In this document: positions 27,131 to 36,121 of the stretch, piece by piece
Layout of the letters: each line of letters opens with the position of its first letter
Position numbering within the stretch: the stretch's first letter is position 1
Source of the DNA: Chryseobacterium gleum
GTDB lineage: Bacteria > Bacteroidota > Bacteroidia > Flavobacteriales_D > Crocinitomicaceae
NCBI GenBank assembly: GCA_945877005.1
Contig: CAMCQL010000001.1
Coordinates: forward strand, 1 to 41,545
Direction of reading: 5' to 3'
Length of the DNA: 41,545 nt
Position numbers and translations under genes: made by a program
The notes under the pieces: generated by a model
Told to the model about the DNA's origin: nothing
Databases searched by the model: none
The model's input: the letters and a program-made list of their open reading frames with translations, nothing else

Positions 27131-29158
27131 ATGAAATTTGAACATAGTAACTTTTTGTTTGGTTTTTTATTATTGCTGATTCCGATAATAATACATCTAT
27201 TTAATTTCAGAAGGTATAAAGTCTATTATTTTTCTAGTATACAATTTTTAAAAAATATACAAGAAGAATCTAAATCTGTAAAAAAGATAAAAGACATTTT
27301 AGTGCTTTGTTCAAGAATTCTTGCATTTTCGTGTCTCATTCTTGCATTCGCACAACCTTACCTTCCTTTAAAAAACGAAGTCAATAATCACCTATCATCC
27401 ATCACAACAATATACGTAGACAATTCATTTTCAATGTCTCAATCTGGAACTGATGGGCAATTATTATCAGAAGCAAAAGAACAAGCGCGTAAATTTATTT
27501 TACAATCTACAAACAAAACTAAATTTCTTTTAGTTACCAACGACTTATCAGGTATCGAGCGAAAAATTTTCAATCAAAAAGATGCCTTAAAAAGATTGGA
27601 CAAAATCACACTTTCTCCTCTCGTACATCCTATTAGTAGAATTGTTAATTGGATGAAAGAAAGTGCAACAAACTCATCCACTGCCAATCAACCACCGTTA
27701 AAAATAGTTTTACTCTCAGATTTTCAAAAAAAAAATAGTGACTTCAATAAATTAGAAAAAGACACTTACAATCATTACTATCCTATACAATTTTTACCTG
27801 AAGAAACATCCAACATTAGTATCGATTCCATTTGGTTTACAGATCCAAATTTCAAAATAAAACAAAACAATGAGTTAACAATTCAACTTACCAATCATGG
27901 AAAAAATGATGTTAAAAACAAAGAATTAACATTAGATATAAATGGAAGTAAACGGACTGTGTTTTTCGAAATCCCTTCAAAAAACTCAAAAAACATCACC
28001 CTTAACTACGCGGATTATCAAACAGGATTAAAATCTGGGTCAATACATATAAACGACAATCATTTGAAATTTGATGACGATTATTATTTCACTTATGAAG
28101 TCTTCAATCGTGCAAATATATTGATTATTAATGGCGAACAAAACAATCTCAACATTAGTAAAACATTTGGTTTGGACACATACTATCATACAACCGAAAT
28201 AAAAGCAACTTCTTTTGTTGCCGATCAATTAACAAACCAACAATTAGTTGTACTAAACGGAATCAATTCATTCAGTGATGGAATGACCGAAGCATTGGTT
28301 GAATTTTCAAATCAAAATGGATCATTAATCTACTTTCCTGGAACCTCAATGGAGTATCAATCTATTAATAAATTGATGGCTGATCTAAAAATTGGATCTT
28401 TCTCTCCTGGAAAAAAACATGAATTTTCTATTCAAAACATTGCTTATGAAGATGATTTTTTTAAGGGTATATTTGAAAAAAAGCCAGAAAAATTAAATGT
28501 GCCATTAATTAAAAAAAACTATGGATTTACTGCAAACGATAATACTGAAGTATTAATAGCATTAAATAATAACACTCCTCTTCTTTTGAAAAACAAAACT
28601 TCAATCGTATTCACAAGTTGCTTGGATTCAACTTTTTCAAATTTCACCTCGAATGCTTTGTTTCCATCAATTTTATTAAGAACTGCTGAAATAAGCCAAA
28701 AAAAAACGCCCCTATTTCTTACTATTGGAACACAGAATACATTTCCTATTTATACTCCAACACAAAGCAACATCCCCTTTCGATTATCTAATTCAACAAC
28801 AGATGTAATTCCTAGAGTGGAACGGAAAAATCAGATTAGCTATATCTCATTGTATGGAATAAAATCAAATTCATTGCAAAAGCAAGGGATTTATGACCTT
28901 AAATGCTCTGATTTTCGAACAAAAATTGCCTTAAATTTAAATCGTTCAGAATCTAACATCGAACTATTATCTCAGAAAGAAATTGCCACACTACTTGATG
29001 TTGCAAAAATAAGAAATCAACACATCGATTCAATTGAGGATGGGATAGTTTCAAAGCAATTAGATTTAGAAAAGCCAAAAGAATATTGGCGGATTTTTAT
29101 AATTTTAGCAATATCTTTTTTTATTGCTGAAATGGCAATCATTAAATTTATGCGTTGA
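27131..29158 (+). CDS. BatA-type membrane protein with von Willebrand factor A domain
   Basis: 675 residues. The N-terminal double-membrane-segment domain of BatA type (TIGR02226-like) is clear: FLFGFLLLLIPIIIHLFNFR, then two helices to about residue 76. A VWA-like domain follows with a MIDAS-type DNSFS (Asp97, Ser99, Ser101), and a single helix closes the protein (about 652-672). The middle 400 residues are extracytoplasmic-looking and poorly conserved. BatA proteins are linked to aerotolerance and envelope functions, often with a MoxR ATPase, but no MoxR gene is here. It lies 9 bp after uvrA and 55 bp before the dihydroorotase homologue. Confidence 0.85.
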   Translation: MKFEHSNFLFGFLLLLIPIIIHLFNFRRYKVYYFSSIQFLKNIQEESKSVKKIKDILVLCSRILAFSCLILAFAQPYLPLKNEVNNHLSSITTIYVDNSFSMSQSGTDGQLLSEAKEQARKFILQSTNKTKFLLVTNDLSGIERKIFNQKDALKRLDKITLSPLVHPISRIVNWMKESATNSSTANQPPLKIVLLSDFQKKNSDFNKLEKDTYNHYYPIQFLPEETSNISIDSIWFTDPNFKIKQNNELTIQLTNHGKNDVKNKELTLDINGSKRTVFFEIPSKNSKNITLNYADYQTGLKSGSIHINDNHLKFDDDYYFTYEVFNRANILIINGEQNNLNISKTFGLDTYYHTTEIKATSFVADQLTNQQLVVLNGINSFSDGMTEALVEFSNQNGSLIYFPGTSMEYQSINKLMADLKIGSFSPGKKHEFSIQNIAYEDDFFKGIFEKKPEKLNVPLIKKNYGFTANDNTEVLIALNNNTPLLLKNKTSIVFTSCLDSTFSNFTSNALFPSILLRTAEISQKKTPLFLTIGTQNTFPIYTPTQSNIPFRLSNSTTDVIPRVERKNQISYISLYGIKSNSLQKQGIYDLKCSDFRTKIALNLNRSESNIELLSQKEIATLLDVAKIRNQHIDSIEDGIVSKQLDLEKPKEYWRIFIILAISFFIAEMAIIKFMR

Positions 29159-29213
29159 AACTAAATACACCTATTAAATCGATTAATTTATTTTCCAACT
29201 AATATAATATCCT

Positions 29214-30473
29214 ATGAAATTTCTCATTAAAAAAGTTACAATCGCGGATAGGTCTTCTTCTTACTTCAACAAAATCAAAGATATTTTAATAGAGGATGGA
29301 ATAATTGAAAAAATTGAGGATACTATTAATGACTTAGAAGCGTATTGTATACAAAAAGAAGGAGTATACATTTCACAGGGTTGGGTCGATTTAAAAGCTC
29401 ATTTTTGTGATCCTGGAGATGAACATAAAGAAACAATCGAATCTGGATTAGAAGCGGCGGCGGCTGGAGGATTCACTCATGTTGCTATGCTACCTTCTAC
29501 CCTACCTGTTTACGACAATAAAATGTCCATAGAATACGCTTTAAGAAGAGCAGAAAACGCAGTAACAAAACTACATCCTTTAGGTTGTGTGACCGAAAAA
29601 ATGAAAGGTGAAAACCTATCTGAAATGTTTGATATGAAACAGTCGGGCACTTCACTTTTCACAGATGACACAAAAACTCTTACAACCGGAATCCTATATC
29701 GTGCATTATTGTACTCAAAAAATTTCGAAGGAACAATCATTACTTTTTGTAATGATGAATCATTATCTGAAGGAGAACAAGTAAACGAAGGAGAAGCATC
29801 AACCAAAACAGGACTAAAAGCAGGACCTAGTATCTCTGAAATAATTACAATTGAAAGAAACCTTCAACTTGCTAAATATACAGAAGGGAATCTTCATATT
29901 TCTGGCCTGTCTTCAAAAGAAGGAGTGGAACGAATTAAACAAGCGAAACAAGAAGGAATTTCCGTTACATGTGATGTTCATGTCGAACAACTACTTTTTA
30001 ACGAAACAGATGTGTTGACCTTTGACGTTAATTACAAATTAAAACCAGTATTAAGAAGAGAAAGCGACAGACTTGCACTTATAAAAGGTGTAATTGAAGG
30101 GACAATTGATGCAATCGTATCCAATCATCGTCCTCAAGATACTGAAGAAAAAGATGTAGAATTTGATCATGCTTCTTTTGGAAACATTACTCTACAGACA
30201 CTTTTTTGTAGTTTGAAAGACAAAAATGAAATCGAAACACAACAAATAATCGATGTTTTGTCTCAAAATAATAGAAAAATCATGAAATTAGAATCACACT
30301 CGATTGAACCCTCAAACTTTGCAGACATCACACTGTTTCAACCAAATGAAAATTGGACATTTAACAAAGAAAATTGTCTTTCATCTACCCACAATTCTCC
30401 ATTCTTAGGACATACTTTTGAAAGTAAAGTAGTAGGTGTAATAGTAGGCGATAAACTGTCACTCAACGACTAA
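29214..30473 (+). CDS. Dihydroorotase-like amidohydrolase homologue, probably non-catalytic
   Basis: 419 residues with the class I dihydroorotase fold throughout. The active dihydroorotase closes carbamoyl-aspartate in pyrimidine synthesis, but the catalytic residues here are altered. The DxHxHLR motif reads DLKAHFC (59-65): His61 is Lys, His63 is kept, and the substrate Arg is Cys65. The MPN motif reads LPS (93-95). The zinc His after the strand ITFC is Asn180. The HIS-H motif reads HISGLSS with Gly231. The catalytic TDHAP reads SNHRPQ with Asn304. Asp151/152 remain. It begins 55 bp after the BatA-type gene and ends 3 bp before the methyltransferase gene. A scaffolding role, as for non-catalytic PyrC homologues that bind aspartate transcarbamoylase, is possible but not shown. 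Confidence 0.88.
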   Translation: MKFLIKKVTIADRSSSYFNKIKDILIEDGIIEKIEDTINDLEAYCIQKEGVYISQGWVDLKAHFCDPGDEHKETIESGLEAAAAGGFTHVAMLPSTLPVYDNKMSIEYALRRAENAVTKLHPLGCVTEKMKGENLSEMFDMKQSGTSLFTDDTKTLTTGILYRALLYSKNFEGTIITFCNDESLSEGEQVNEGEASTKTGLKAGPSISEIITIERNLQLAKYTEGNLHISGLSSKEGVERIKQAKQEGISVTCDVHVEQLLFNETDVLTFDVNYKLKPVLRRESDRLALIKGVIEGTIDAIVSNHRPQDTEEKDVEFDHASFGNITLQTLFCSLKDKNEIETQQIIDVLSQNNRKIMKLESHSIEPSNFADITLFQPNENWTFNKENCLSSTHNSPFLGHTFESKVVGVIVGDKLSLND

Positions 30474-30476
30474 TCA

Positions 30477-31037
30477 ATGAGAAATAAACGTTCTTTTTTT
30501 CAACTTTTTCTGAAAGAGAAAAAAATGATTGGATCTATAAGTCCAAGCTCAAATTACTTAGCTGAAAAAATGTTAGAAAACATTGATTTTGACAATTGTA
30601 AAACCATTGTTGAAATTGGACCGGGAACTGGCGTTTTCACAAAAAAAATCATTGAAAAATTAGCTCTAAATAGTAGACTGATTGTTTTTGAACTTAATAC
30701 GCTTTTTTTCGAGCAATTGAAAACTGAAATCTCAGATTCAAGGGTGACAATTATAAATGATTCTGCCGAAAATTTGAGTAAACATTTATCAAATCTTGGT
30801 TTAGAAACTACGGACTATATCATTTCTTCGTTGCCTTTATCCAATTTCCCATTAAGGTTTATTGCACGACTTTTAAAACAATTTAACACTGTATTGACCA
30901 AACCAGGTAAGTATGTTCAATTTCAATATTCATTGGGAGCAAAAGGAATTATTGAAAGGACTTTTTCTAAGGTTGATATTAGCTTTACACCATTGAATCT
31001 TCCTCCAGCATTTGTATATACATGTTCAAAAAAATAA
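30477..31037 (+). CDS. PmtA-like phospholipid N-methyltransferase family protein
   Basis: 186 residues. The SAM-binding motif I VEIGPGTGVFTKKI lies at about 44-57, followed by LIVFELNTLFFEQL and the post-motif SSLPLSNFPLRF. The preceding MIGSISPSSNYLAEKM and the SSLPL-type motif match phosphatidylethanolamine N-methyltransferases of PmtA type and their relatives, which also resemble KsgA-like rRNA methylases. No membrane helix. Substrate therefore probably a lipid or a small head group; rRNA dimethylation is less likely because the NLPY motif is absent. Starts 3 bp after the dihydroorotase-like gene and overlaps the next gene by 16 bp. Confidence 0.75.
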   Translation: MRNKRSFFQLFLKEKKMIGSISPSSNYLAEKMLENIDFDNCKTIVEIGPGTGVFTKKIIEKLALNSRLIVFELNTLFFEQLKTEISDSRVTIINDSAENLSKHLSNLGLETTDYIISSLPLSNFPLRFIARLLKQFNTVLTKPGKYVQFQYSLGAKGIIERTFSKVDISFTPLNLPPAFVYTCSKK

Positions 31038-33046
31038 TCCGACAATTATTTTTTCTTTTCAGCCGTCACTTTCTAATCACATTAATTGGAATAAGTGCAT
31101 TGTTATTTATACGATTAATTGAATTTTACACTATCCATCATTACCAGATCAACGAATATAGTGTTTCATTTTTACTAAAATTTGGTGCGCATCTTGATGT
31201 TTTTTTCTGTCTTTTTTTTTCAATTTGGATATTACCATTCATAATTATATCTAATCGTTGGTCAAAAATCCAAACTTTTTGTTTTCAATTTTATAAATTA
31301 AGTTGGATACTTTTCATTCTTCTTGAAACACTTTTAACCCATTTTTTTATTTCTTCCGATTATTTACTCACGAGTGTTGTGTTTGAATTTAAATGGAGCG
31401 AAATATATCATATCATTCAAATTGAAAATGAAACAAATAGACCATTCGTTTTTTGCCTTTATACTGTCCCGATACTCTATTCATATTTAATCCTACGATT
31501 TAAGTATGAAAAACTAACAAACATAAACATCTACCTATCATTAATCTACATTCTTTTAATTTGCATCATAATTAAGAACAACAAAAATTCAAGAAGAGAT
31601 GCATCGTATTTCAAAAATCAATATGAATATTATCTTGGAAACAATAAAACAAACCATTTTATTCATAGTTTTTATAAACGGGATTTCTCCAAAAAATACA
31701 CTGATAAATCATTAATTGAGGCGATTAACGCTTATCATAAATTACACCCAAGCTTTAATTTTAACTCTTTGGAATACCCTTTAATGCATGATGAATCTAC
31801 ACCAAACACGTTGGGAAAATACTTTAAACATTCAAAAGTACCACCAAATATAATTTTCATTATTTCAGAAGGATTATCCGGAGGAATTTCTGGATTACAC
31901 CCTACTGCTCAATCACTTACTCCTTTCGTTGATTCATTGGCAAAAAATGGCTTGTATTGGTCCAATTTTCTTTCTAATTGTTTCAGAACATTCGGTGTTC
32001 TTCCCAATTCCCTCGGTTCATTGATTTCAGGCACAGTAGAACGAGGATTTGTCAATTTTGATGGTACCCAATATTTTGGTCAGCGTTATCCAACACATCA
32101 AACCCTACCTTCATTATTACATCAGAAAAACTATCACACCTCTTTTTTTTATGGTGGTTGGGGTGATTTTGATAATTATTTCAATTACTTAAAAGCTCAA
32201 TCTACAGATCTTTTAATCGATTTTAACTCATTTGACTCTACCAATTATTTATCTCCATCCAAAAGAAATCCTGGTAAATTTTGTTGGGGTTACGATGATA
32301 AATCATTATTTAGTCAATGGTTAGATGAATACCATAAAGGAAAAATCAAAGCTCCTTTTCATTCTATTTTACTAACATTAAATATGCATGAGCCATACAA
32401 CATTACACCTACAAAATATACTAATCAACAATTCATTAACCAGCGTTTAAGAGATATTAAACAATATAATAACTACAAAAATAGAGACCCATTGATCTTA
32501 GGTTCAATCTTTTATTACGATGATGCAGTGAAATACTTTTTCAAACAATTTTCAAAAACAAAAGCATATAAAAATACAATTTTCATCCTCTTTGGAGATC
32601 ATCATTCGTTTGAATCTTATTTAGATAATCCTTTAGAAATTTATCATGTTCCTTTTATTATTTTCTCTCCCTTAATTAAACAAGCAAAAGTTTTTAAAGG
32701 AGTTTCAACTCATTTAGACATTACTCCGAGTTTAACCAGTTTATTATCTGAGAGTTTCAATATTCAATTTCCTAAAAACAAACATTGGATCAGTGAAGGA
32801 TTAGATACATCGCAAAATTTCAACTGCAATAAAAACGTACCTTTTGCTCCCTATTCATTAGATTTTCCTCAACTTCTATTAGGGGATAAATTCCTTCATC
32901 AAAATAAAGTTTACCAAATAAAGAGTGCATTAACGACTAGAGAAATTAAAAACGCTCAATTAATTAAAAAATTTAAGCAACAGTTAAAGAATTATCAATT
33001 AGTAGATTACTACACTTGCTCCAAAAATAAAATCTATAAAAAATAA
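31022..33046 (+). CDS. LtaS-like membrane phospho-head-group transferase or sulfatase (alkaline phosphatase superfamily)
   Basis: 674 residues. Five N-terminal membrane helices to about residue 190, then an extracytoplasmic alkaline-phosphatase-fold domain. The metal and nucleophile pattern of LtaS is present: Glu283 (FIISEG), Thr323 (NCFRTFG) as nucleophile, His in LNMHEPY, and Asp526-His527 (FGDHH). The chain ends with a short soluble tail. Members transfer phosphoglycerol, phosphoethanolamine or hydrolyse sulfates; lipoteichoic acid itself is not expected in a Gram-negative, so a lipid or glycan modification is more likely. The ATG lies within the 3' end of the PmtA-like gene, so the two enzymes are translationally coupled. 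Confidence 0.87.
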   Translation: MFKKIIRQLFFLFSRHFLITLIGISALLFIRLIEFYTIHHYQINEYSVSFLLKFGAHLDVFFCLFFSIWILPFIIISNRWSKIQTFCFQFYKLSWILFILLETLLTHFFISSDYLLTSVVFEFKWSEIYHIIQIENETNRPFVFCLYTVPILYSYLILRFKYEKLTNINIYLSLIYILLICIIIKNNKNSRRDASYFKNQYEYYLGNNKTNHFIHSFYKRDFSKKYTDKSLIEAINAYHKLHPSFNFNSLEYPLMHDESTPNTLGKYFKHSKVPPNIIFIISEGLSGGISGLHPTAQSLTPFVDSLAKNGLYWSNFLSNCFRTFGVLPNSLGSLISGTVERGFVNFDGTQYFGQRYPTHQTLPSLLHQKNYHTSFFYGGWGDFDNYFNYLKAQSTDLLIDFNSFDSTNYLSPSKRNPGKFCWGYDDKSLFSQWLDEYHKGKIKAPFHSILLTLNMHEPYNITPTKYTNQQFINQRLRDIKQYNNYKNRDPLILGSIFYYDDAVKYFFKQFSKTKAYKNTIFILFGDHHSFESYLDNPLEIYHVPFIIFSPLIKQAKVFKGVSTHLDITPSLTSLLSESFNIQFPKNKHWISEGLDTSQNFNCNKNVPFAPYSLDFPQLLLGDKFLHQNKVYQIKSALTTREIKNAQLIKKFKQQLKNYQLVDYYTCSKNKIYKK

Positions 33047-33084
33047 GTTTCTTGCCCCTTTATTTCAGACCAAAAAGTTATTTG

Positions 33085-33092
33085 TAAATTTG
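33085..33092 (+). promoter_or_regulatory. Candidate -7 box of the FKBP gene pair
   Basis: TAAATTTG matches TAnnTTTG exactly and lies 17 bp before the ATG at 33110. The -33 region is weak. It separates the two-gene FKBP unit from the packed run upstream. Confidence 0.45.
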
Positions 33093-33109
33093 CACTTAAA
33101 AAAATAATT

Positions 33110-33712
33110 ATGACTCAAGAATTAGAAGCAGTAAGTTACTGCGTAGGACTTAGTGTAGCTACAAGTTTACAAGAACAAAACCTAGAATCTCTTAATCCTA
33201 ATGCTATTTCAGATGCAATTGAAGATGTGTTTAGTGGTAAAGAGTTGAAATTTTCAGCTGAAGAAGCCTCTAAAATAATTCAACAATACATTCAGGAAAA
33301 AAGTGAGCAACAATTTGCGAAAAACAAAACTGAAGGAGAATTATTTTTATCCGAAAATAAAAAGAGACCAGAAATACTGTCTACTGAATCAGGATTGCAA
33401 TACGAAGTAATCACAAAAGGTTCTGGAAACAAACCTAATGCAACAGATACAGTTGAAGTTCATTACCATGGAACATTGATCGACGGTACTGTTTTTGACA
33501 GCTCTATACAACGAGGTACATCGACTTCTTTTGGAGTTCACCAAGTAATCAAAGGTTGGACTGAAGCACTTCAATTAATGGAAGAAGGTTCAAAATACCG
33601 CTTATACATCCCACAAGATTTAGCATATGGCGCAAATCCACATCCTGGTGGAGCAATTGAACCATTTATGGCTCTAATTTTCGATGTTGAACTTATTGCA
33701 ATCAAAGGATAA
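33110..33712 (+). CDS. FKBP-type peptidyl-prolyl cis-trans isomerase, cytosolic
   Basis: 200 residues, no signal peptide or lipobox, so cytosolic. Residues 1-75 form an FKBP-N (Mip/FkpA-like) helical dimerisation domain. The catalytic FKBP domain starts near residue 88 (LSTESGLQYEVITKGSG) with active-site Tyr in VEVHYHG, Phe and Asp in GTVFDSS, the IKGWTEAL segment and LAYGA, FDVELI at the end. All expected FKBP12-type residues for prolyl isomerase activity are seen. The last base of its stop codon is the first base of the next gene (1-bp overlap), so the two FKBP proteins are translated together. Confidence 0.93.
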   Translation: MTQELEAVSYCVGLSVATSLQEQNLESLNPNAISDAIEDVFSGKELKFSAEEASKIIQQYIQEKSEQQFAKNKTEGELFLSENKKRPEILSTESGLQYEVITKGSGNKPNATDTVEVHYHGTLIDGTVFDSSIQRGTSTSFGVHQVIKGWTEALQLMEEGSKYRLYIPQDLAYGANPHPGGAIEPFMALIFDVELIAIKG

Positions 33713-34647
33713 TGAAATTACTACTAAGTGTTTTCGCTCTAATTCTACTTTTCTCAAATTGCGCAGGAGATTCTTCCGAAGAAAAAGTTGATTTAAAAAC
33801 TTTTAAAGATAAAATTTCCTATGCTTTAGGAGCTGATCATGCTCGTGCCATTTCTGAATCTGGAGATCCTAATTACGACAAATACAACTTTGAAAAATTG
33901 ATAGATGGCTTCATTATTGGATTAAAGAATAGTGAGGCTTTTGACAAAGACTGTAGAAATACACTCATGAAATTGTACGGGGAAAATGGGAGAGAATTTC
34001 ACGAGAAATTTTCAATACACGGATCAGAATGTGTAGGAAAACTTTCAGGTTCAATTTTTCATGCAAGTTGGAAAAAAAACAAAGCTTTAAATAAAATTGA
34101 TTTAGAAAAAGTTATAATTGGTTTCAAACACGGTATTGCTAAAAAAGATACTTTAGTAAAACGTGAAGAACAAGCAATGATGATTCAAAGTTTCATGTTT
34201 GATGTCTACAAATTGAACGGACTTGAAATGATTGAAAAAGCTAAAAAAATCAAAGGAGCTTTGATCCATTCAAGTGGAATTGTTGTGGAAACAATCGAAC
34301 AAGGTACAGGTACAAAACCTGCAAAAGGTGATGATGTATTAGCACATTACATACTAATGAATGCAACAGGTGATACACTTCAAAACTCGTATGACATTGT
34401 TAAGATATACAAACAACCACTTACTGCATTTTCATTAAATTCAGTAATACCTGGATGGCAAGAAGGTATGCCCCTTTTAAACAAAGGTGGTAAATATAAA
34501 TTGTATATCCCTTACCATTTGGCTTATGGTGAAACAGGTATGTATAATCCCCAATCAAAATCTTACGATATTCAACCTTACCAATCATTAGTTTTCTTTA
34601 TCGAGTTAATTAACCACGGAAAATCAGGTTCATTAACAAAAAAATAA
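33712..34647 (+). CDS. FKBP-type lipoprotein with altered active site
   Basis: 311 residues. KLLLSVFALILLFSNC is a lipoprotein signal with Cys17. Two copies of an FKBP-N-like helical region precede the C-terminal FKBP domain (about 190-305). In the first, KISYALGADHARA leads to LIDGFIIGLKN; in the second, SGSIFHASW leads to IIGFKHGIAKK. In the FKBP domain the fold is complete (SGIVVETIEQGTG, VIPGWQEGMPLL, LAYGETG, FFIELI) but the Phe-Asp of the active site is replaced (GDTLQNSYD instead of GTVFDSS). A chaperone or lipoprotein role in the periplasm is more likely than strong isomerase activity. It overlaps the first FKBP gene by 1 bp and is followed by a strong terminator. Confidence 0.87.
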   Translation: MKLLLSVFALILLFSNCAGDSSEEKVDLKTFKDKISYALGADHARAISESGDPNYDKYNFEKLIDGFIIGLKNSEAFDKDCRNTLMKLYGENGREFHEKFSIHGSECVGKLSGSIFHASWKKNKALNKIDLEKVIIGFKHGIAKKDTLVKREEQAMMIQSFMFDVYKLNGLEMIEKAKKIKGALIHSSGIVVETIEQGTGTKPAKGDDVLAHYILMNATGDTLQNSYDIVKIYKQPLTAFSLNSVIPGWQEGMPLLNKGGKYKLYIPYHLAYGETGMYNPQSKSYDIQPYQSLVFFIELINHGKSGSLTKK

Positions 34648-34669
34648 CATCGAATAACTTCGTTAATTT

Positions 34670-34709
34670 ATCCACTGTCATCTATATTGGCAGTGGATTC
34701 TTATTTTTT
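34670..34709 (+). terminator. Rho-independent terminator after the FKBP pair
   Basis: ATCCACTGTC (34670-34679) and GGCAGTGGAT (34689-34698) form a 10-bp stem with one G-U pair and a 9-nt loop, followed by TCTTATTTTTT at 34699-34709. It lies 22 bp after the stop codon. Confidence 0.8.
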
Positions 34710-34741
34710 AAACAACAAAAGTTAATAATTAGAACTAATTT

Positions 34742-35989
34742 ATGAAATCTATTTCTATTTTAAATAAATATAAATTTGAATTCATTTTAAACTTGCTGGT
34801 AATTCTATTTTATATATTTATTTATACAAATTTACACTTTCAATTAAGTGAAAATATAATGTTTTCAACGCCTGACTCTCTTTCATATCTAAACGTGAGT
34901 AAATGGATTGAAACAGGCAATGTAACAAATTCAATAGAAATTAGACCCTTTTTATTTCCGCTTTTACTCTTTATTTGCTTGAAAATCGGATATTTCACAA
35001 TTTGGTTTCTTCATTTAATATTTTGGATCATATCTTACAATTTAATCTATCAAACAGTCGTGAGTATAACAAATAATAAAATTTATTCAGTTTTACCAGT
35101 ATTGTTCTTTGTCACCAATCTTTCATTAATTACCATGTCTTTTCATGCTTTAACTGAGTTAACTGCAACATTTCTCATTAGTTTATTTTGTTATATAATT
35201 GTCAAATATCGTTTTGTCCTAAAGGAAATTAAAATTTTTCATTATCTGTTAATTGTTTTAATATTTCTTAGTCTAATTAGACCAGTATTTACTTATTTCA
35301 CGCTTTTTTTTGGTGTTTTAATGTTAATTAAGGGAAATTTTAAAAACTATTTTCAAAAACCAAAGCTTTTGTATTTATTGATTTTAATTATATCTCCTTT
35401 GATTATTCAGATTACAATAAATAAAATAACATTCAATTCTATTTCAATTTCAAAAATAGGTAATCAAACTATTACTGATTATTATCTAACTGATGGAATA
35501 ATTCATTTAAAAAATAAAAACAGAAATGAGGCTAGAAAAATTGCAAGAGAAATGAATAGATCTAAAAAAATTGAACTTCTTATGAATAACAAATTGCTTT
35601 ATTTAAGAATTTATAAAAATAATATAATAGAAAACATACGATCATCTTCAAATTTCCTTAATTATCCTAAAGGGTCAATCAGCCCTAATATGTATAATAC
35701 GATGATAATTTTGAATAAAATATACTTTCAATTACATATAATTTTTGCTTTTTTGATTCCAATTTCACTAATTATTATGTATAAACAAAAAAAAACTGAA
35801 CTAATTTTTCTAACTATTTCTATCAACTCAATATTAATATTTATACTTTTAACTTCCGGTGTTTCAAATCGCCAAGGGGACAGACTTGCCCTACCTTCAA
35901 TTGGCTGTTGGACAACACTTTACTCGATTGTTTTATTTTCAATTTTAAAAAATAAAAATCTATTTTTCGGAAAATTTAGATTTCTTTAA
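34742..35989 (+). CDS. Polytopic membrane protein, probable GT-C-type glycosyltransferase
   Basis: 415 residues with about nine or ten membrane helices. Features fitting a GT-C glycosyltransferase: an acidic segment in the first loop (STPDSLSYLNVSKW), an extended hydrophobic helix with HALTELTATFLISL, and near the C-terminus SNRQGDRLALPSIGCW, comparable to the Arg-rich loop before the last helices of PMT/ArnT-type enzymes. A charged loop (about 255-310) is extracytoplasmic by prediction. No donor-specific motif is visible, so the sugar and acceptor are unknown. Composition is more AT-rich than the FKBP genes. It is flanked by a terminator and a 130-bp gap, a stand-alone unit. Confidence 0.55.
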   Translation: MKSISILNKYKFEFILNLLVILFYIFIYTNLHFQLSENIMFSTPDSLSYLNVSKWIETGNVTNSIEIRPFLFPLLLFICLKIGYFTIWFLHLIFWIISYNLIYQTVVSITNNKIYSVLPVLFFVTNLSLITMSFHALTELTATFLISLFCYIIVKYRFVLKEIKIFHYLLIVLIFLSLIRPVFTYFTLFFGVLMLIKGNFKNYFQKPKLLYLLILIISPLIIQITINKITFNSISISKIGNQTITDYYLTDGIIHLKNKNRNEARKIAREMNRSKKIELLMNNKLLYLRIYKNNIIENIRSSSNFLNYPKGSISPNMYNTMIILNKIYFQLHIIFAFLIPISLIIMYKQKKTELIFLTISINSILIFILLTSGVSNRQGDRLALPSIGCWTTLYSIVLFSILKNKNLFFGKFRFL

Positions 35990-36121
35990 TACTTTATAAA
36001 ACAAAAAACCTTAGAGTTGTTACTCTTTCTTATAATAATGTATTAAATAAAGCATTATTTTTGTCACTTTATTTCAATAACTGTGTGATTGAAATGTTTA
36101 TTTTTTTAATTTTTTTTTAAT

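Noticed and set aside
30477..31037. KsgA-type rRNA adenine dimethyltransferase
   Set aside because: Motif I is similar, but the NLPY catalytic motif is absent and a SSLPL motif of PmtA type is present; the protein is also too short.
31022..33046. True lipoteichoic acid synthase
   Set aside because: The catalytic pattern matches LtaS, but the rest of the window shows a Gram-negative Bacteroidota, where lipoteichoic acid is not made.
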